Assembly (NCBI GenBank): GCA_963791625.1
Contig: CAWBTA010000006.1
Location: 186,001 to 250,000 of the forward strand
Length of the DNA stretch: 64,000 nucleotides
Direction of reading: 5' to 3'
Origin: JANMCE01 sp963791625
GTDB lineage: Bacteria; Actinomycetota; Acidimicrobiia; Acidimicrobiales; Ilumatobacteraceae
This document shows, piece by piece, positions 25,670 through 33,320 of this stretch. Below the pieces are notes generated by a model that was given only the letters and a program-made list of their open reading frames with translations, made no database searches and was not told the origin of the DNA. A program made the translations under genes and the position numbers. Position 1 is the stretch's first letter, and each line of letters opens with the position of its first letter.

Positions 25670-26886
25670 ACACGCGCCCGACGATTGCGGTGCTGGGTGG
25701 GGGACCGGCGGGGCTGATAGCGGCCGAGACGCTCGCACGGGCTGGCGCGTCCGTGACGGTGTACGACCGAATGCCCGCGGTTGGCCGCAAATTCATGCTG
25801 GCCGGACGCGGCGGATTGAACCTGACGCACAGCGAACCATTCGAGCAGTTCATCGAGCGCTACGGCCCAGCGGCCGACTGGCTCACGCCCGCGTTGCGCG
25901 CCTTTCCTCCCGAAGCACTACGCGAATGGGCGCTGGAGCTGGGCCAGGAGACATTCGTTGGCTCAAGCGGTCGCGTCTTTCCGAACGCGTTTCGAGCGAC
26001 ACCGCTGCTTCGGGCATGGCTGGCGCGCCTCGCCCAACACGGCGTGACATCGCGCGTCAGGCACGAGTGGCTTGGCTGGACAAGCGCGGGCGAACTGCTT
26101 TTCACGACACCGGCCGGCGAAGTGACTGCGAAACCCGACGCCACGATCCTCGCCTTCGGCGGCGCGAGCTGGCCTCGGATGGGTTCGACCGGCACCTGGG
26201 CAGACATCGTCCGCAGCGTCGGTATCGAGGTCACACCGCTTACGCCAGCCAACTCCGGCTTTGTCGTCGACTGGTCCGAACATTTCCGCGCTCGTTTCGC
26301 GGGTGTGCCGCTCAAGAACGTGCGGCTGTCCTGCGACGGTCAGACCGTGCGAGGCGAGGCAATGATCACCAACGAGGGTATTGAGGGCGGGGCCGTCTAC
26401 GCGCTTGGTGCTTCTATCCGCGCTGCCATTGCTCGTGACGGCTCCGCCGACCTTCGGCTCGATCTGCATCCCGATCTCACGCTTGAAGTCCTGGCCGCAA
26501 GGCTTGCGAAACGCCGCAAGGGTGACTCGCTCACAACGGCGTTGAAACGAGTCGGACTCTCGCCGGTCGCCATCGCGCTGGCGCATGAGGTCGGGGCCGC
26601 GGCCGAGGCTTCGCACCTGAAATCGCTCCCGTTGGAACTGCTGCGTCCAACATCCATCGACCGGGCGATCTCGACGGCCGGTGGCATCCCCCGAAGCGAA
26701 GTGGATGACCACTTCGGTCTGCGCAGACTGCCAGGCGTGTTCGTGGCCGGAGAGATGCTCGACTGGGAAGCGCCAACCGGCGGGTACCTTCTGCAGGCCT
26801 GTTTCAGCACCGGGGTTGCCGCCGCCGTTGGTGCACGACGCTTTGTCGAGGGTGAACCCTCTTCGCCGAGACAACCATCGGCATGA
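25666..26886 (+). CDS. NAD(P)/FAD-dependent oxidoreductase, TIGR03862/BaiN-like flavoprotein
   Basis: 406 residues. GGGPAGLIAAETLARAG is the Rossmann dinucleotide loop, GRKFMLAGRGGLNLTHSEP is the signature of the HI0933/BaiN-like family, and the C-terminal FAD contact is GEMLDWEAPTGGYLLQACFSTG. The N-terminal GTG at 25666 overlaps the hydantoinase stop. Members include bile-acid and aminoacetone-type reductases, but most are uncharacterised. Confidence 0.83.
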   Translation: MNTRPTIAVLGGGPAGLIAAETLARAGASVTVYDRMPAVGRKFMLAGRGGLNLTHSEPFEQFIERYGPAADWLTPALRAFPPEALREWALELGQETFVGSSGRVFPNAFRATPLLRAWLARLAQHGVTSRVRHEWLGWTSAGELLFTTPAGEVTAKPDATILAFGGASWPRMGSTGTWADIVRSVGIEVTPLTPANSGFVVDWSEHFRARFAGVPLKNVRLSCDGQTVRGEAMITNEGIEGGAVYALGASIRAAIARDGSADLRLDLHPDLTLEVLAARLAKRRKGDSLTTALKRVGLSPVAIALAHEVGAAAEASHLKSLPLELLRPTSIDRAISTAGGIPRSEVDDHFGLRRLPGVFVAGEMLDWEAPTGGYLLQACFSTGVAAAVGARRFVEGEPSSPRQPSA

Positions 26887-26910
26887 AAGCATGATCGGCC
26901 GAGGAGAACC

Positions 26911-28557
26911 ATGCCTGCCACCCTGATTGCTACTGCTCTCGATGTCGACATGGGTCGACGCCGCATCCTCGACGGTGTCACTGTGCAACTTGCCCCAGGT
27001 CAACGGGTTGGTCTGGTCGGCCCGAACGGTGTCGGAAAGTCCACCTTGCTGCGCGTACTGGCCGGTCGATTGACACCCGACAGGGGCAAGGTCGCGCTCT
27101 CGCCGCCCGAGGCCACCGTTGGTTTCTTGGTGCAAGAACCGGAACGCACACCGAACGAAACGGCCCGCGACCTGCTGGCTCGTCGAACGGGTGTGAATGG
27201 GGCCACCACCGAACTCGAAGCTTCTACGGCCGACCTGGCATCGGCGGCGGCAGGTGCTGACGATCGTTACAGCATTGCACTCGATCGGTGGTTGGCACTG
27301 GGCGGCGCCGACTTCGATGCGCGGCTGGAGGACGTCTGGCACGACCTCGGCCTCGCCGCCGCCGTACTCGACCGGCCCATGACCGCACTCTCCGGCGGCG
27401 AGGCGGCCCGCGTCGGTCTTGCCGCGCTGCTGCTCAGCCGCTTCGACGTGTACCTGCTGGATGAACCCACCAACGACTTAGACCTTGATGGACTTGCTCG
27501 GCTTGAGGAATTCGTGCTGTCCACCGACGCGCCCCAGCTCATCGTGAGTCACGACCGGACCTTTCTCGAACGGGTCGTCACCCACGTGGTGGAACTGGAT
27601 GAGCACTCGCACAAGGCGTCGTTGTACGGCGGCGGCTGGTCGGGCTTTCTGTCCGAGAAGGCCACGTCACGTCGGCACGCCGAGGAGGACTACGCCACCT
27701 ACAGTAGCCAGAAGTCAGAGTTGGTCGGCCGGGCGCAGCGTGAGCGCGACTGGGCCACCCAGGGTGTCATCGCGCACAAACAGAAACAGTCGGACAAAGA
27801 CGTCGCCGGCCGAAAGTTCCGGCAGGAGAAGACCGAACAGGTTGCGGCTCGCGCCAGTCGCACAGAGCGCGCCATGGAACGTCTGGAGGTCGTCGAAAAG
27901 CCATGGGAGGGGTGGGACCTCCGGCTGGAGATCGCCACGGCGCCGCGTGCAGGCAACGTCGTGGCCCGACTTTCCGACGCAGTGGTCAATAGGGGCGCGT
28001 TCCGGCTCGGCCCGATCACACTTGAGATCGGCGGCTCGGAGCGAGTTGCCATTCTGGGCAGCAATGGCAGCGGCAAGACGACGCTGCTGCGGGCGCTGCT
28101 CGGTGAGCAGCCGCTCACGTCGGGCCAGCGGTACCTGGGCCCGGGTGTGATCGTTGGCGGTATTGATCAGGCCCGTGAACGGTTCGAAGGCTCGTCCACA
28201 CTGCTGGAAGCGTTTATGGCGGCCACCGGGTTCGTCATCCCTGAGGCACGAACGTTGCTGGCCAAGTTCGGCCTCGGTGCAGAGCACGTGAATCGGGCCA
28301 GCAGTTCACTGTCGCCGGGCGAGCGCACTCGCGCCGTGTTGGCCCTTCTCCAGGCCAAGGGCGTCAACTGCCTCGTACTCGACGAACCTACGAACCATCT
28401 CGATTTGCCCGCTATCGAACAACTCGAGCAGGCCCTCGAATCGTTTGCCGGCACCGTGTTACTGGTGACGCACGACCGTCAGTTCCTGAAGGCGGTTCGA
28501 GTCGACCGGATCATCCGGCTCGACCGGGGCGCCGTTACGAGCGACGCCCCGGTCTGA
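26911..28557 (+). CDS. ABC-F family ATPase
   Basis: 548 residues with two ABC modules and no membrane helices. Module 1: GPNGVGKSTLL, LSGGEAARVGLA, VYLLDEPTNDLD. Module 2: GSNGSGKTTLL, LSPGERTRAVLA, CLVLDEPTNHLD. The linker between them (about 235-330) is charged and helical as in ribosome-bound ABC-F proteins that protect or regulate translation. GAGGAGA lies 4 nt before ATG 26911. Substantially diverged from EttA; could be an antibiotic-resistance or housekeeping member. Confidence 0.88.
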   Translation: MPATLIATALDVDMGRRRILDGVTVQLAPGQRVGLVGPNGVGKSTLLRVLAGRLTPDRGKVALSPPEATVGFLVQEPERTPNETARDLLARRTGVNGATTELEASTADLASAAAGADDRYSIALDRWLALGGADFDARLEDVWHDLGLAAAVLDRPMTALSGGEAARVGLAALLLSRFDVYLLDEPTNDLDLDGLARLEEFVLSTDAPQLIVSHDRTFLERVVTHVVELDEHSHKASLYGGGWSGFLSEKATSRRHAEEDYATYSSQKSELVGRAQRERDWATQGVIAHKQKQSDKDVAGRKFRQEKTEQVAARASRTERAMERLEVVEKPWEGWDLRLEIATAPRAGNVVARLSDAVVNRGAFRLGPITLEIGGSERVAILGSNGSGKTTLLRALLGEQPLTSGQRYLGPGVIVGGIDQARERFEGSSTLLEAFMAATGFVIPEARTLLAKFGLGAEHVNRASSSLSPGERTRAVLALLQAKGVNCLVLDEPTNHLDLPAIEQLEQALESFAGTVLLVTHDRQFLKAVRVDRIIRLDRGAVTSDAPV

Positions 28558-28572
28558 CCGGTTCCCGTTGGA

Positions 28573-29247
28573 CTAGGCCGTAACCTCGAAGTTGAACTTC
28601 TGGCCCTTGGCGGCATGGCTGATTGCGCCGAACTGGATGTTGCACACCATCACGTACTTGCCCGGTGCCAGGTCGACGGTGGTCGAACACGACTTGTTGC
28701 CGTCGAGCTTGTCGGTGCGGCCAAGCAATGCGCCGGATTCCAGCTTTGTTTCATCCACGGCGCCGCTGGGCAGCTTGGGGAGCGCGTCGAAACTGTCGCC
28801 CTTGATGAGCGCCATCTCGTGCTTGTTTCCGCCGGTGTTGTTGATGTTGAGCGTGACCTTGCCCGCCTTCAGCGTCGCGGGGGCCTTGATGTCCCATTCG
28901 ATCAGGCTGACGTCGGCCGTGGTCGCACCGGCGCCGGCAGCGCCGAGACCTGTGCAGGCTGGTCCCGCGGGAGCTGCCGCGGCGGGAGCCGCCGTGCTGT
29001 CGGCAGGCTTCGCCGTTGTGGCGGCGGGGGCCGCCGTGGTCGCCGGAGCGGCCGCGGTCGTGGCGGCCGCAACGGTGGTGGCGGTGGTGGCAGCCGTGGT
29101 AGCCGCGGCCGCGGTCGAAGCCGTAGCCGTTGCGGTCGTCGCGGGAGCGGCAGCCGTAGTCGAGTTGGTCGATGAGCCGCAGGCCGCGGCGACACCGATG
29201 AGCGTGAGGGAAAGTAGCGAAACACGAAGGGTACGAAACACAGGCAT
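28573..29247 (-). CDS. Cupredoxin-like lipoprotein
   Basis: 224 residues. Signal peptide and lipobox GVAAACGSS, an Ala/Thr-rich linker (about 25-95), then a cupredoxin fold: IEWDIKAPATLKAG, NTGGNKHEMALIKG, LAPGKYVMVCNIQFGAISHAAKGQ. Candidate type 1 copper ligands are His (KHEM), Cys (VCN), His (ISHA) and Gln rather than Met at the axial place. Likely an extracytoplasmic electron carrier or copper-binding protein. AGGAG abuts ATG 29247; a -10 TACAGT (29275-29270) gives a short leader. Divergent from a membrane protein. Confidence 0.75.
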   Translation of the reverse strand: MPVFRTLRVSLLSLTLIGVAAACGSSTNSTTAAAPATTATATASTAAAATTAATTATTVAAATTAAAPATTAAPAATTAKPADSTAAPAAAAPAGPACTGLGAAGAGATTADVSLIEWDIKAPATLKAGKVTLNINNTGGNKHEMALIKGDSFDALPKLPSGAVDETKLESGALLGRTDKLDGNKSCSTTVDLAPGKYVMVCNIQFGAISHAAKGQKFNFEVTA

Positions 29248-29260
29248 CTCCTATTTGGGC

Positions 29261-29320
29261 GTCCGGCAGACTGTACGGAAGTCTGTCCAGCCGGTTAGTA
29301 CGTATGTCAGTACGGTTGGA
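29261..29320. promoter_or_regulatory. Divergent promoter region with inverted repeats
   Basis: An inverted repeat CAGACT-N7-AGTCTG lies at about 29267-29285, overlapping the leftward -10 TACAGT. Rightward, TACGGT (29311-29316) is a -10 for the gene at 29340. GTACG motifs recur (about 29274, 29299, 29310). A metal-responsive operator is possible given the cupredoxin. Confidence 0.4.
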
Positions 29321-29339
29321 TCACTCGGAAGGATTGCCC

Positions 29340-29801
29340 ATGCAAAAAATCTTTGGCCTACCGGCTCACCTGCTGATGGTCCACTTGCCCGTCGTCCTGA
29401 TCCCGGCTGTGGCCATCGCGGCCGTGCTCATCGCGGTTCGACGGGAATGGCGCGGCCGCTTCGGGTTGGCGACCGCGGGCGCCTCGCTGCTGTCGGTGGG
29501 AGCGGTCATCCTGGCCAAGCAGAGTGGTGAGGGCATGTTCATTTTGATGAATGAGGCACCCGACATCAATCGTCATCAGTCGCTGGCCAATGCCACCGTC
29601 ATCCTGACGATCTTGCTGTTCGTAGCCATCGCTACCATGGTGTATCTCCATCGTCGGGCCGGGAATCGCATGACGAGCCGGTTCGCGGTTGCAGTGTCTG
29701 TCGTCACTATCGGACTGGCCGTGCTGGCCACGGTCGGCACGATCGCAACCGGCCACGAAGGGGCCAAGATAGCGTCCGAACAAATCGGGGTCGGCGGCTG
29801 A
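29340..29801 (+). CDS. DUF2231-like membrane protein
   Basis: 153 residues with four predicted membrane helices (LLMVHLPVVLIPAVAIAAVL; FGLATAGASLLSVGAVILA; VILTILLFVAIATMVYL; VAVSVVTIGLAVLATVG). LPAHLLMVHLP at the start and a late TGHEGAKI recall DUF2231 proteins, which carry His residues that may bind haem or metal. GGAAGGA is 6 nt before ATG 29340. Divergent from the cupredoxin lipoprotein, suggesting a shared redox or metal role. Confidence 0.7.
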   Translation: MQKIFGLPAHLLMVHLPVVLIPAVAIAAVLIAVRREWRGRFGLATAGASLLSVGAVILAKQSGEGMFILMNEAPDINRHQSLANATVILTILLFVAIATMVYLHRRAGNRMTSRFAVAVSVVTIGLAVLATVGTIATGHEGAKIASEQIGVGG

Positions 29802-29827
29802 ATCACCCTCGCCGCTAGAATCGTTGC

Positions 29828-30445
29828 ATGCATCCGCCGGTCCGATCGTTTCGCCGTCGTGGGCGAATGACACCGGGTCGCAGGCTTCGCTATGCCGAGT
29901 TCGCCCCGCGCTTCGTCATCGTTCCCGACGAGATTGCTTTGTGGCAGCCGACCATCATCGACATCGGCTTTGGTGGGGGAGAGTCGGTCATTGCTGCTGC
30001 AACCAAGCGGCCGGACGAACGCGTCCTCGGCGTCGAAGTGCACGAGGCCGGCATCACCCACCTACTGACGGATCTGGCGGCCGCGGAGATCGGAAACGTG
30101 CGAGTGGTGCGCAGCGACATCCTGGAAATACTGCCCCTTCTCCCGCACCGGTCACTGCGGGAGATCTGCATCTTCTTCCCCGACCCATGGCCGAAAATTG
30201 CGCACACCCATCGGCGACTCGTGCGCGTCGATGTCGTGCGGGCGCTAGCCGAACGTCTCGCCGAAGGCGGCCTGCTGCGCCTCGCTACCGACGCCGACCA
30301 CTATGCCGCGCAGATGCGAGAGGTGTGCACGGGTGAGCCGCAGCTCACCTCGGTGGATGCGCCCGATCGCGTCACGACGAAGTACGAGCAACGTGGCCGC
30401 GCGGCGGGGCGTCCGATTGTGGACCTCGCCTTCCGATTGGTATAG
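29828..30445 (+). CDS. trmB: tRNA (guanine-N7-)-methyltransferase TrmB
   Basis: 205 residues. SAM-binding motif IIDIGFGGGESV, the TrmB signature FFPDPWPKIAHTHRRL, and the C-terminal TKYEQRGRAAGRPIVDLAF identify the enzyme that methylates G46 of tRNA. ATG 29828 follows TAGAAT (29816-29821) by 6 nt, a leaderless start. Complete and typical in length. Confidence 0.93.
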   Translation: MHPPVRSFRRRGRMTPGRRLRYAEFAPRFVIVPDEIALWQPTIIDIGFGGGESVIAAATKRPDERVLGVEVHEAGITHLLTDLAAAEIGNVRVVRSDILEILPLLPHRSLREICIFFPDPWPKIAHTHRRLVRVDVVRALAERLAEGGLLRLATDADHYAAQMREVCTGEPQLTSVDAPDRVTTKYEQRGRAAGRPIVDLAFRLV

Positions 30446-30469
30446 ACAGCGAGCTTCAAACCGCGAAAT

Positions 30470-30739
30470 TTAAGACGCGAGCGAGTCGCTGTCGGTCTCG
30501 TCCAGCAACCAGTGCGGGATCGGCGGAGTAGCAGCGGGCAAGCGAGTGCCGATAGCCAGGCCGAGTACGGCGATGACGGCCACAATGACACCGTCTGAGA
30601 GTTTCACGAAGTTGTGCAACGCAAACGCGATCGCCATCATGACGAGGCTGCCAGCTACGGCAGTGCGAACGACGAGCTGCCAAGCCGTCGCCGGGTCGGT
30701 CTGGGCTGACCGTCGGAGCGCTGTTGCGTTTGTCACCAT
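30470..30739 (-). CDS. Small membrane protein, unknown
   Basis: 89 residues with two membrane helices (VRTAVAGSLVMMAIAFALHNFV and VIVAVIAVLGLAIGTRLP), a polar N-terminus and an acidic end. No family recognised. ATG 30739 has no clear -10 or Shine-Dalgarno site nearby. It converges on trmB. Confidence 0.5.
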   Translation of the reverse strand: MVTNATALRRSAQTDPATAWQLVVRTAVAGSLVMMAIAFALHNFVKLSDGVIVAVIAVLGLAIGTRLPAATPPIPHWLLDETDSDSLAS

Positions 30740-30839
30740 GCCTATATGACGACACGAAGGTGACGAAAGTATGTCTTTTTTGCAACTGTCATGGAACTGG
30801 CATAACGGGTGAACTGTTCGACCCAGACACCGTTGTCAT

Positions 30840-31672
30840 TTGCTCTCGGTTTCCTCAAGAACCATGATCGAGGGCCGATCCGGTTCTTGTGACACCCGAA
30901 ACGCCGGACCGCTGAACCCTCTTGGCAATGCCTTCAAACCCATGGCGGACTGGGTGATGGAGATGCCGGTGACCGCACGGTCGGGCATCCCGAGCGCAGT
31001 CTCGGCGTTGGTGATGAACACCACGCTCACCGCAGCGTCGCGCCCCGGTTTCGTAAGGCATATCCGGCCGGTAGTCAACGGCCCGACACCTCAACGTTGA
31101 ACGCCGACCGGGCCGGGCAGACGATTGCCAACCACGCCATCAGCCCGGTTACCCCAGGTGGGGTCGCCTTCTTTACCGACGGAGGCTCGCACCTCATTGC
31201 CGACGTCACCGGCTGGTTTACTGGCTTTCCCCGAAACGCAACGGTGCCCAGCCCCAACAACGTGATGCCGCCCACGACATTTCCGATGAAGATCAGCATC
31301 CCGTCGATCGGCGTCACGGCCGACCTGCACGAGGGGATCGACATCGACGGCTTGAATGGCGGTCCGGGCCATTGGCCGGGAACGGGACTTCCGGGGTCGA
31401 TCGGCAACATGGCCATCTTCGGGCATCGCGTCAGCCACACCCACCCGTTTCTGGATCTTGACCAGTTGCATCCCGGTGACGCCATCACGATTGAGTCCAA
31501 CGGCATCAAATACCACTACGTGATGAAGGAAACGCTCATCACCGGCCCCGATGATGCCGAGACGATCGGTGGATGGACACCTACTCCGACCCTCACGCTC
31601 GTGGCCTGTCATCCGCCGGGATCGGTCACCTACCGCATTGTGGTTCGGGCGGTGCTGGTCGACATCACCTGA
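30840..31672 (+). pseudogene. Sortase fused to an Acidimicrobiia-type surface domain, frameshifted and 5'-incomplete
   Basis: The 3' part is a sortase of class D/E type: catalytic His in AIFGHRVSHTHPF, Cys in LVACHPPG, Arg in VTYRIVV. Before it lies a surface domain (ADWVMEMPVTARSGIP, VMNTTLTAASRPGFV, then AGQTIANHAISPV and HLIADVTGWF) typical of secreted Acidimicrobiia proteins. The two halves of that domain are in different frames; one missing C near 31054 (gtaagg for gtaacgg) would join GFV to TAYPAG. No signal peptide or good start is visible upstream, so the 5' end is also damaged or unread. It overlaps the convergent gene's end by 8 nt. Confidence 0.6.
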
Positions 31673-32423
31673 CGGGAGCGCCGTCGATCAGCCGACGCAG
31701 GATGACTGCCTCGTGGTCCGTCGCTCCGGTGAGCTTCGTGGCCGCGATAACCGGTAGCCAGGCGGCTGCTCGGTGATCTGGTCGGCGGCGGTCGATCGTC
31801 TGCTGATAGGCGGCAAGGAAGGTGCGACGGGCACGGTCGAGCAGCGGCCACAAACGAGCATTCGGGGGAGGAACAGCCAGCGCCAGATGAACGAGCGTGA
31901 TGGCGATGTCGGCATCGGCATGTCCGCTCGCTATGTGCCCGCAGTGAGTGATGACGGGGCCGGTCGCGTGCAGTACAACGTGGGTCGGCTGCAATGCGCC
32001 GTGCAAGAGCCGGTTGCCATCGGGAAGCGACTCGAGCTGGGTGATGAGCTCAGCGCGCGCTGAGGCATCGAGGTCGGCTTGTTTCAGTGAGTGGAGTAGG
32101 GCGAGCTTGATGTCGGGAAGTTCGTCGGGTGCCGTCAGCGACAGCAGTCGAAGATGCAGTTCGGCCAGTTCGTGGCCGCGACGTTTGGCCTGCCACGGCG
32201 AGGCCGACAACGCCTGCAGCATCGTGGGCCCGTCGATCCGATCCTCGATCAAGCCCACTCGGCCCCTGGCCATTTCGACGCCGTAGACGGCGGCTACCGG
32301 AGCACCACTTCGCCACGCTGCATCGGCGCCGACGAACTCGCGGTGCATGTCCTCCTCACTCATGTCCGTCGGAAAGAACCGCAGCACCCGACCTTCGTCC
32401 CAATCGATCTGGTCTTCGCTCAT
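31665..32423 (-). CDS. Aminoglycoside-phosphotransferase-fold protein, likely pseudokinase
   Basis: 252 residues of APH-like fold: APVAAVYGVEMARGRVGLIEDRIDGPTM is the lobe hinge, and LLHGALQPTHVVL aligns with the HGDxxxxN catalytic loop but has Ala for the catalytic Asp. The metal-binding position reads VITHCGHIASG where an IDW or IDF Asp is normal. Phosphotransfer is therefore doubtful. Its ATG overlaps the upstream membrane-protein stop (ATGA at 32420-32423), so the pair are probably made together. Confidence 0.6.
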   Translation of the reverse strand: MSEDQIDWDEGRVLRFFPTDMSEEDMHREFVGADAAWRSGAPVAAVYGVEMARGRVGLIEDRIDGPTMLQALSASPWQAKRRGHELAELHLRLLSLTAPDELPDIKLALLHSLKQADLDASARAELITQLESLPDGNRLLHGALQPTHVVLHATGPVITHCGHIASGHADADIAITLVHLALAVPPPNARLWPLLDRARRTFLAAYQQTIDRRRPDHRAAAWLPVIAATKLTGATDHEAVILRRLIDGAPVR

Positions 32424-33286
32424 TTGAGGAAGACATAGGCAACGCCCAGCGGCAAGATAAGCCAACCCAAGCCGGTCAGCACGATGGCGTACAGCGCGAA
32501 CGACAGCGACTGGTCCTTGGGCGGGTTGCCGCACGCCCCTATGGTCTCGAAGAGTGCGGCGAGAGGTTTGTCGAGGGTCAATTTGATGCGGCGACGCGAG
32601 ATGGCGGCTGCTTGCAGGATCGCCCAACTCGCTCCCGCGAACACAATGAACATGATGACCGTGGCGACGACCAGAATGCTGTTGTTGTTCTGGATTGCTT
32701 CACCGAGGCTCTTGAGCCCGCCAAGGATGGTGGAGATGAACGCGCCACCGAGCAGAAAGGTCGGCAGCCCGAGGGCCCGGCCTTTCAAACCGGGGGCGAT
32801 GCGTTCGATGTCGATGCGGGCTCGGCGCAACATGTGATGCTCGGGCGAATCCCACGCCGAGCTGGCTTCGCGGCGGCTGTACAGATGGCGCAGACGATCA
32901 ACCACGGTCTGCTGAAAGCTGCGCACGATGAGCTGGGTGAACAGCTGCACCGCCCACTCGCCGACGGGACGCAAAGGTCCGAGGGTTTTGAGCGCGGTGT
33001 TGCGCGGGCCGTTGCGGTCGAGCACCTCGAGCGATCGCATGGCCAGGCGATTGGCCTCCTCGAACCGATCGGGAATCCACAGCGGCTTGATGGCACCGAG
33101 CTGCAACACGATGTCTTCTTCAACCTTGCCACTGGCACCGAGAGACTCGAGCAGTGCTGCGGCCTGATCGGGATTGTCGACCCGCAGTACGCGCAGCGCA
33201 CGTAAGTGTTGCGAGAGCTCATCGAGAATCAGGTTGGAATCTTCGGGCGGGGGAACAGCGGCATCGGTGGGCAAAGGCGAACTCAC
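32420..33286 (-). CDS. Membrane protein of unknown function
   Basis: 288 residues: a soluble helical N-terminus (LILDELSQHLRALRVLRVDN, VGEWAVQLFTQLIVRSFQQ) and three C-terminal membrane helices (LPTFLLGGAFISTILGGL; ILVVATVIMFIVFAGASWAIL; LYAIVLTGLGWLILPLGVAYVF). GTG 33286 is chosen because the longer frame runs into the divergent oxidoreductase gene; TATCGT (33300-33295) lies 8 nt upstream. Coupled to the pseudokinase gene. No family recognised. Confidence 0.55.
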   Translation of the reverse strand: MSSPLPTDAAVPPPEDSNLILDELSQHLRALRVLRVDNPDQAAALLESLGASGKVEEDIVLQLGAIKPLWIPDRFEEANRLAMRSLEVLDRNGPRNTALKTLGPLRPVGEWAVQLFTQLIVRSFQQTVVDRLRHLYSRREASSAWDSPEHHMLRRARIDIERIAPGLKGRALGLPTFLLGGAFISTILGGLKSLGEAIQNNNSILVVATVIMFIVFAGASWAILQAAAISRRRIKLTLDKPLAALFETIGACGNPPKDQSLSFALYAIVLTGLGWLILPLGVAYVFLK

Positions 33287-33320
33287 AAGCGGCAACGATA
33301 GAGCCGTGGCAACATGCCAC

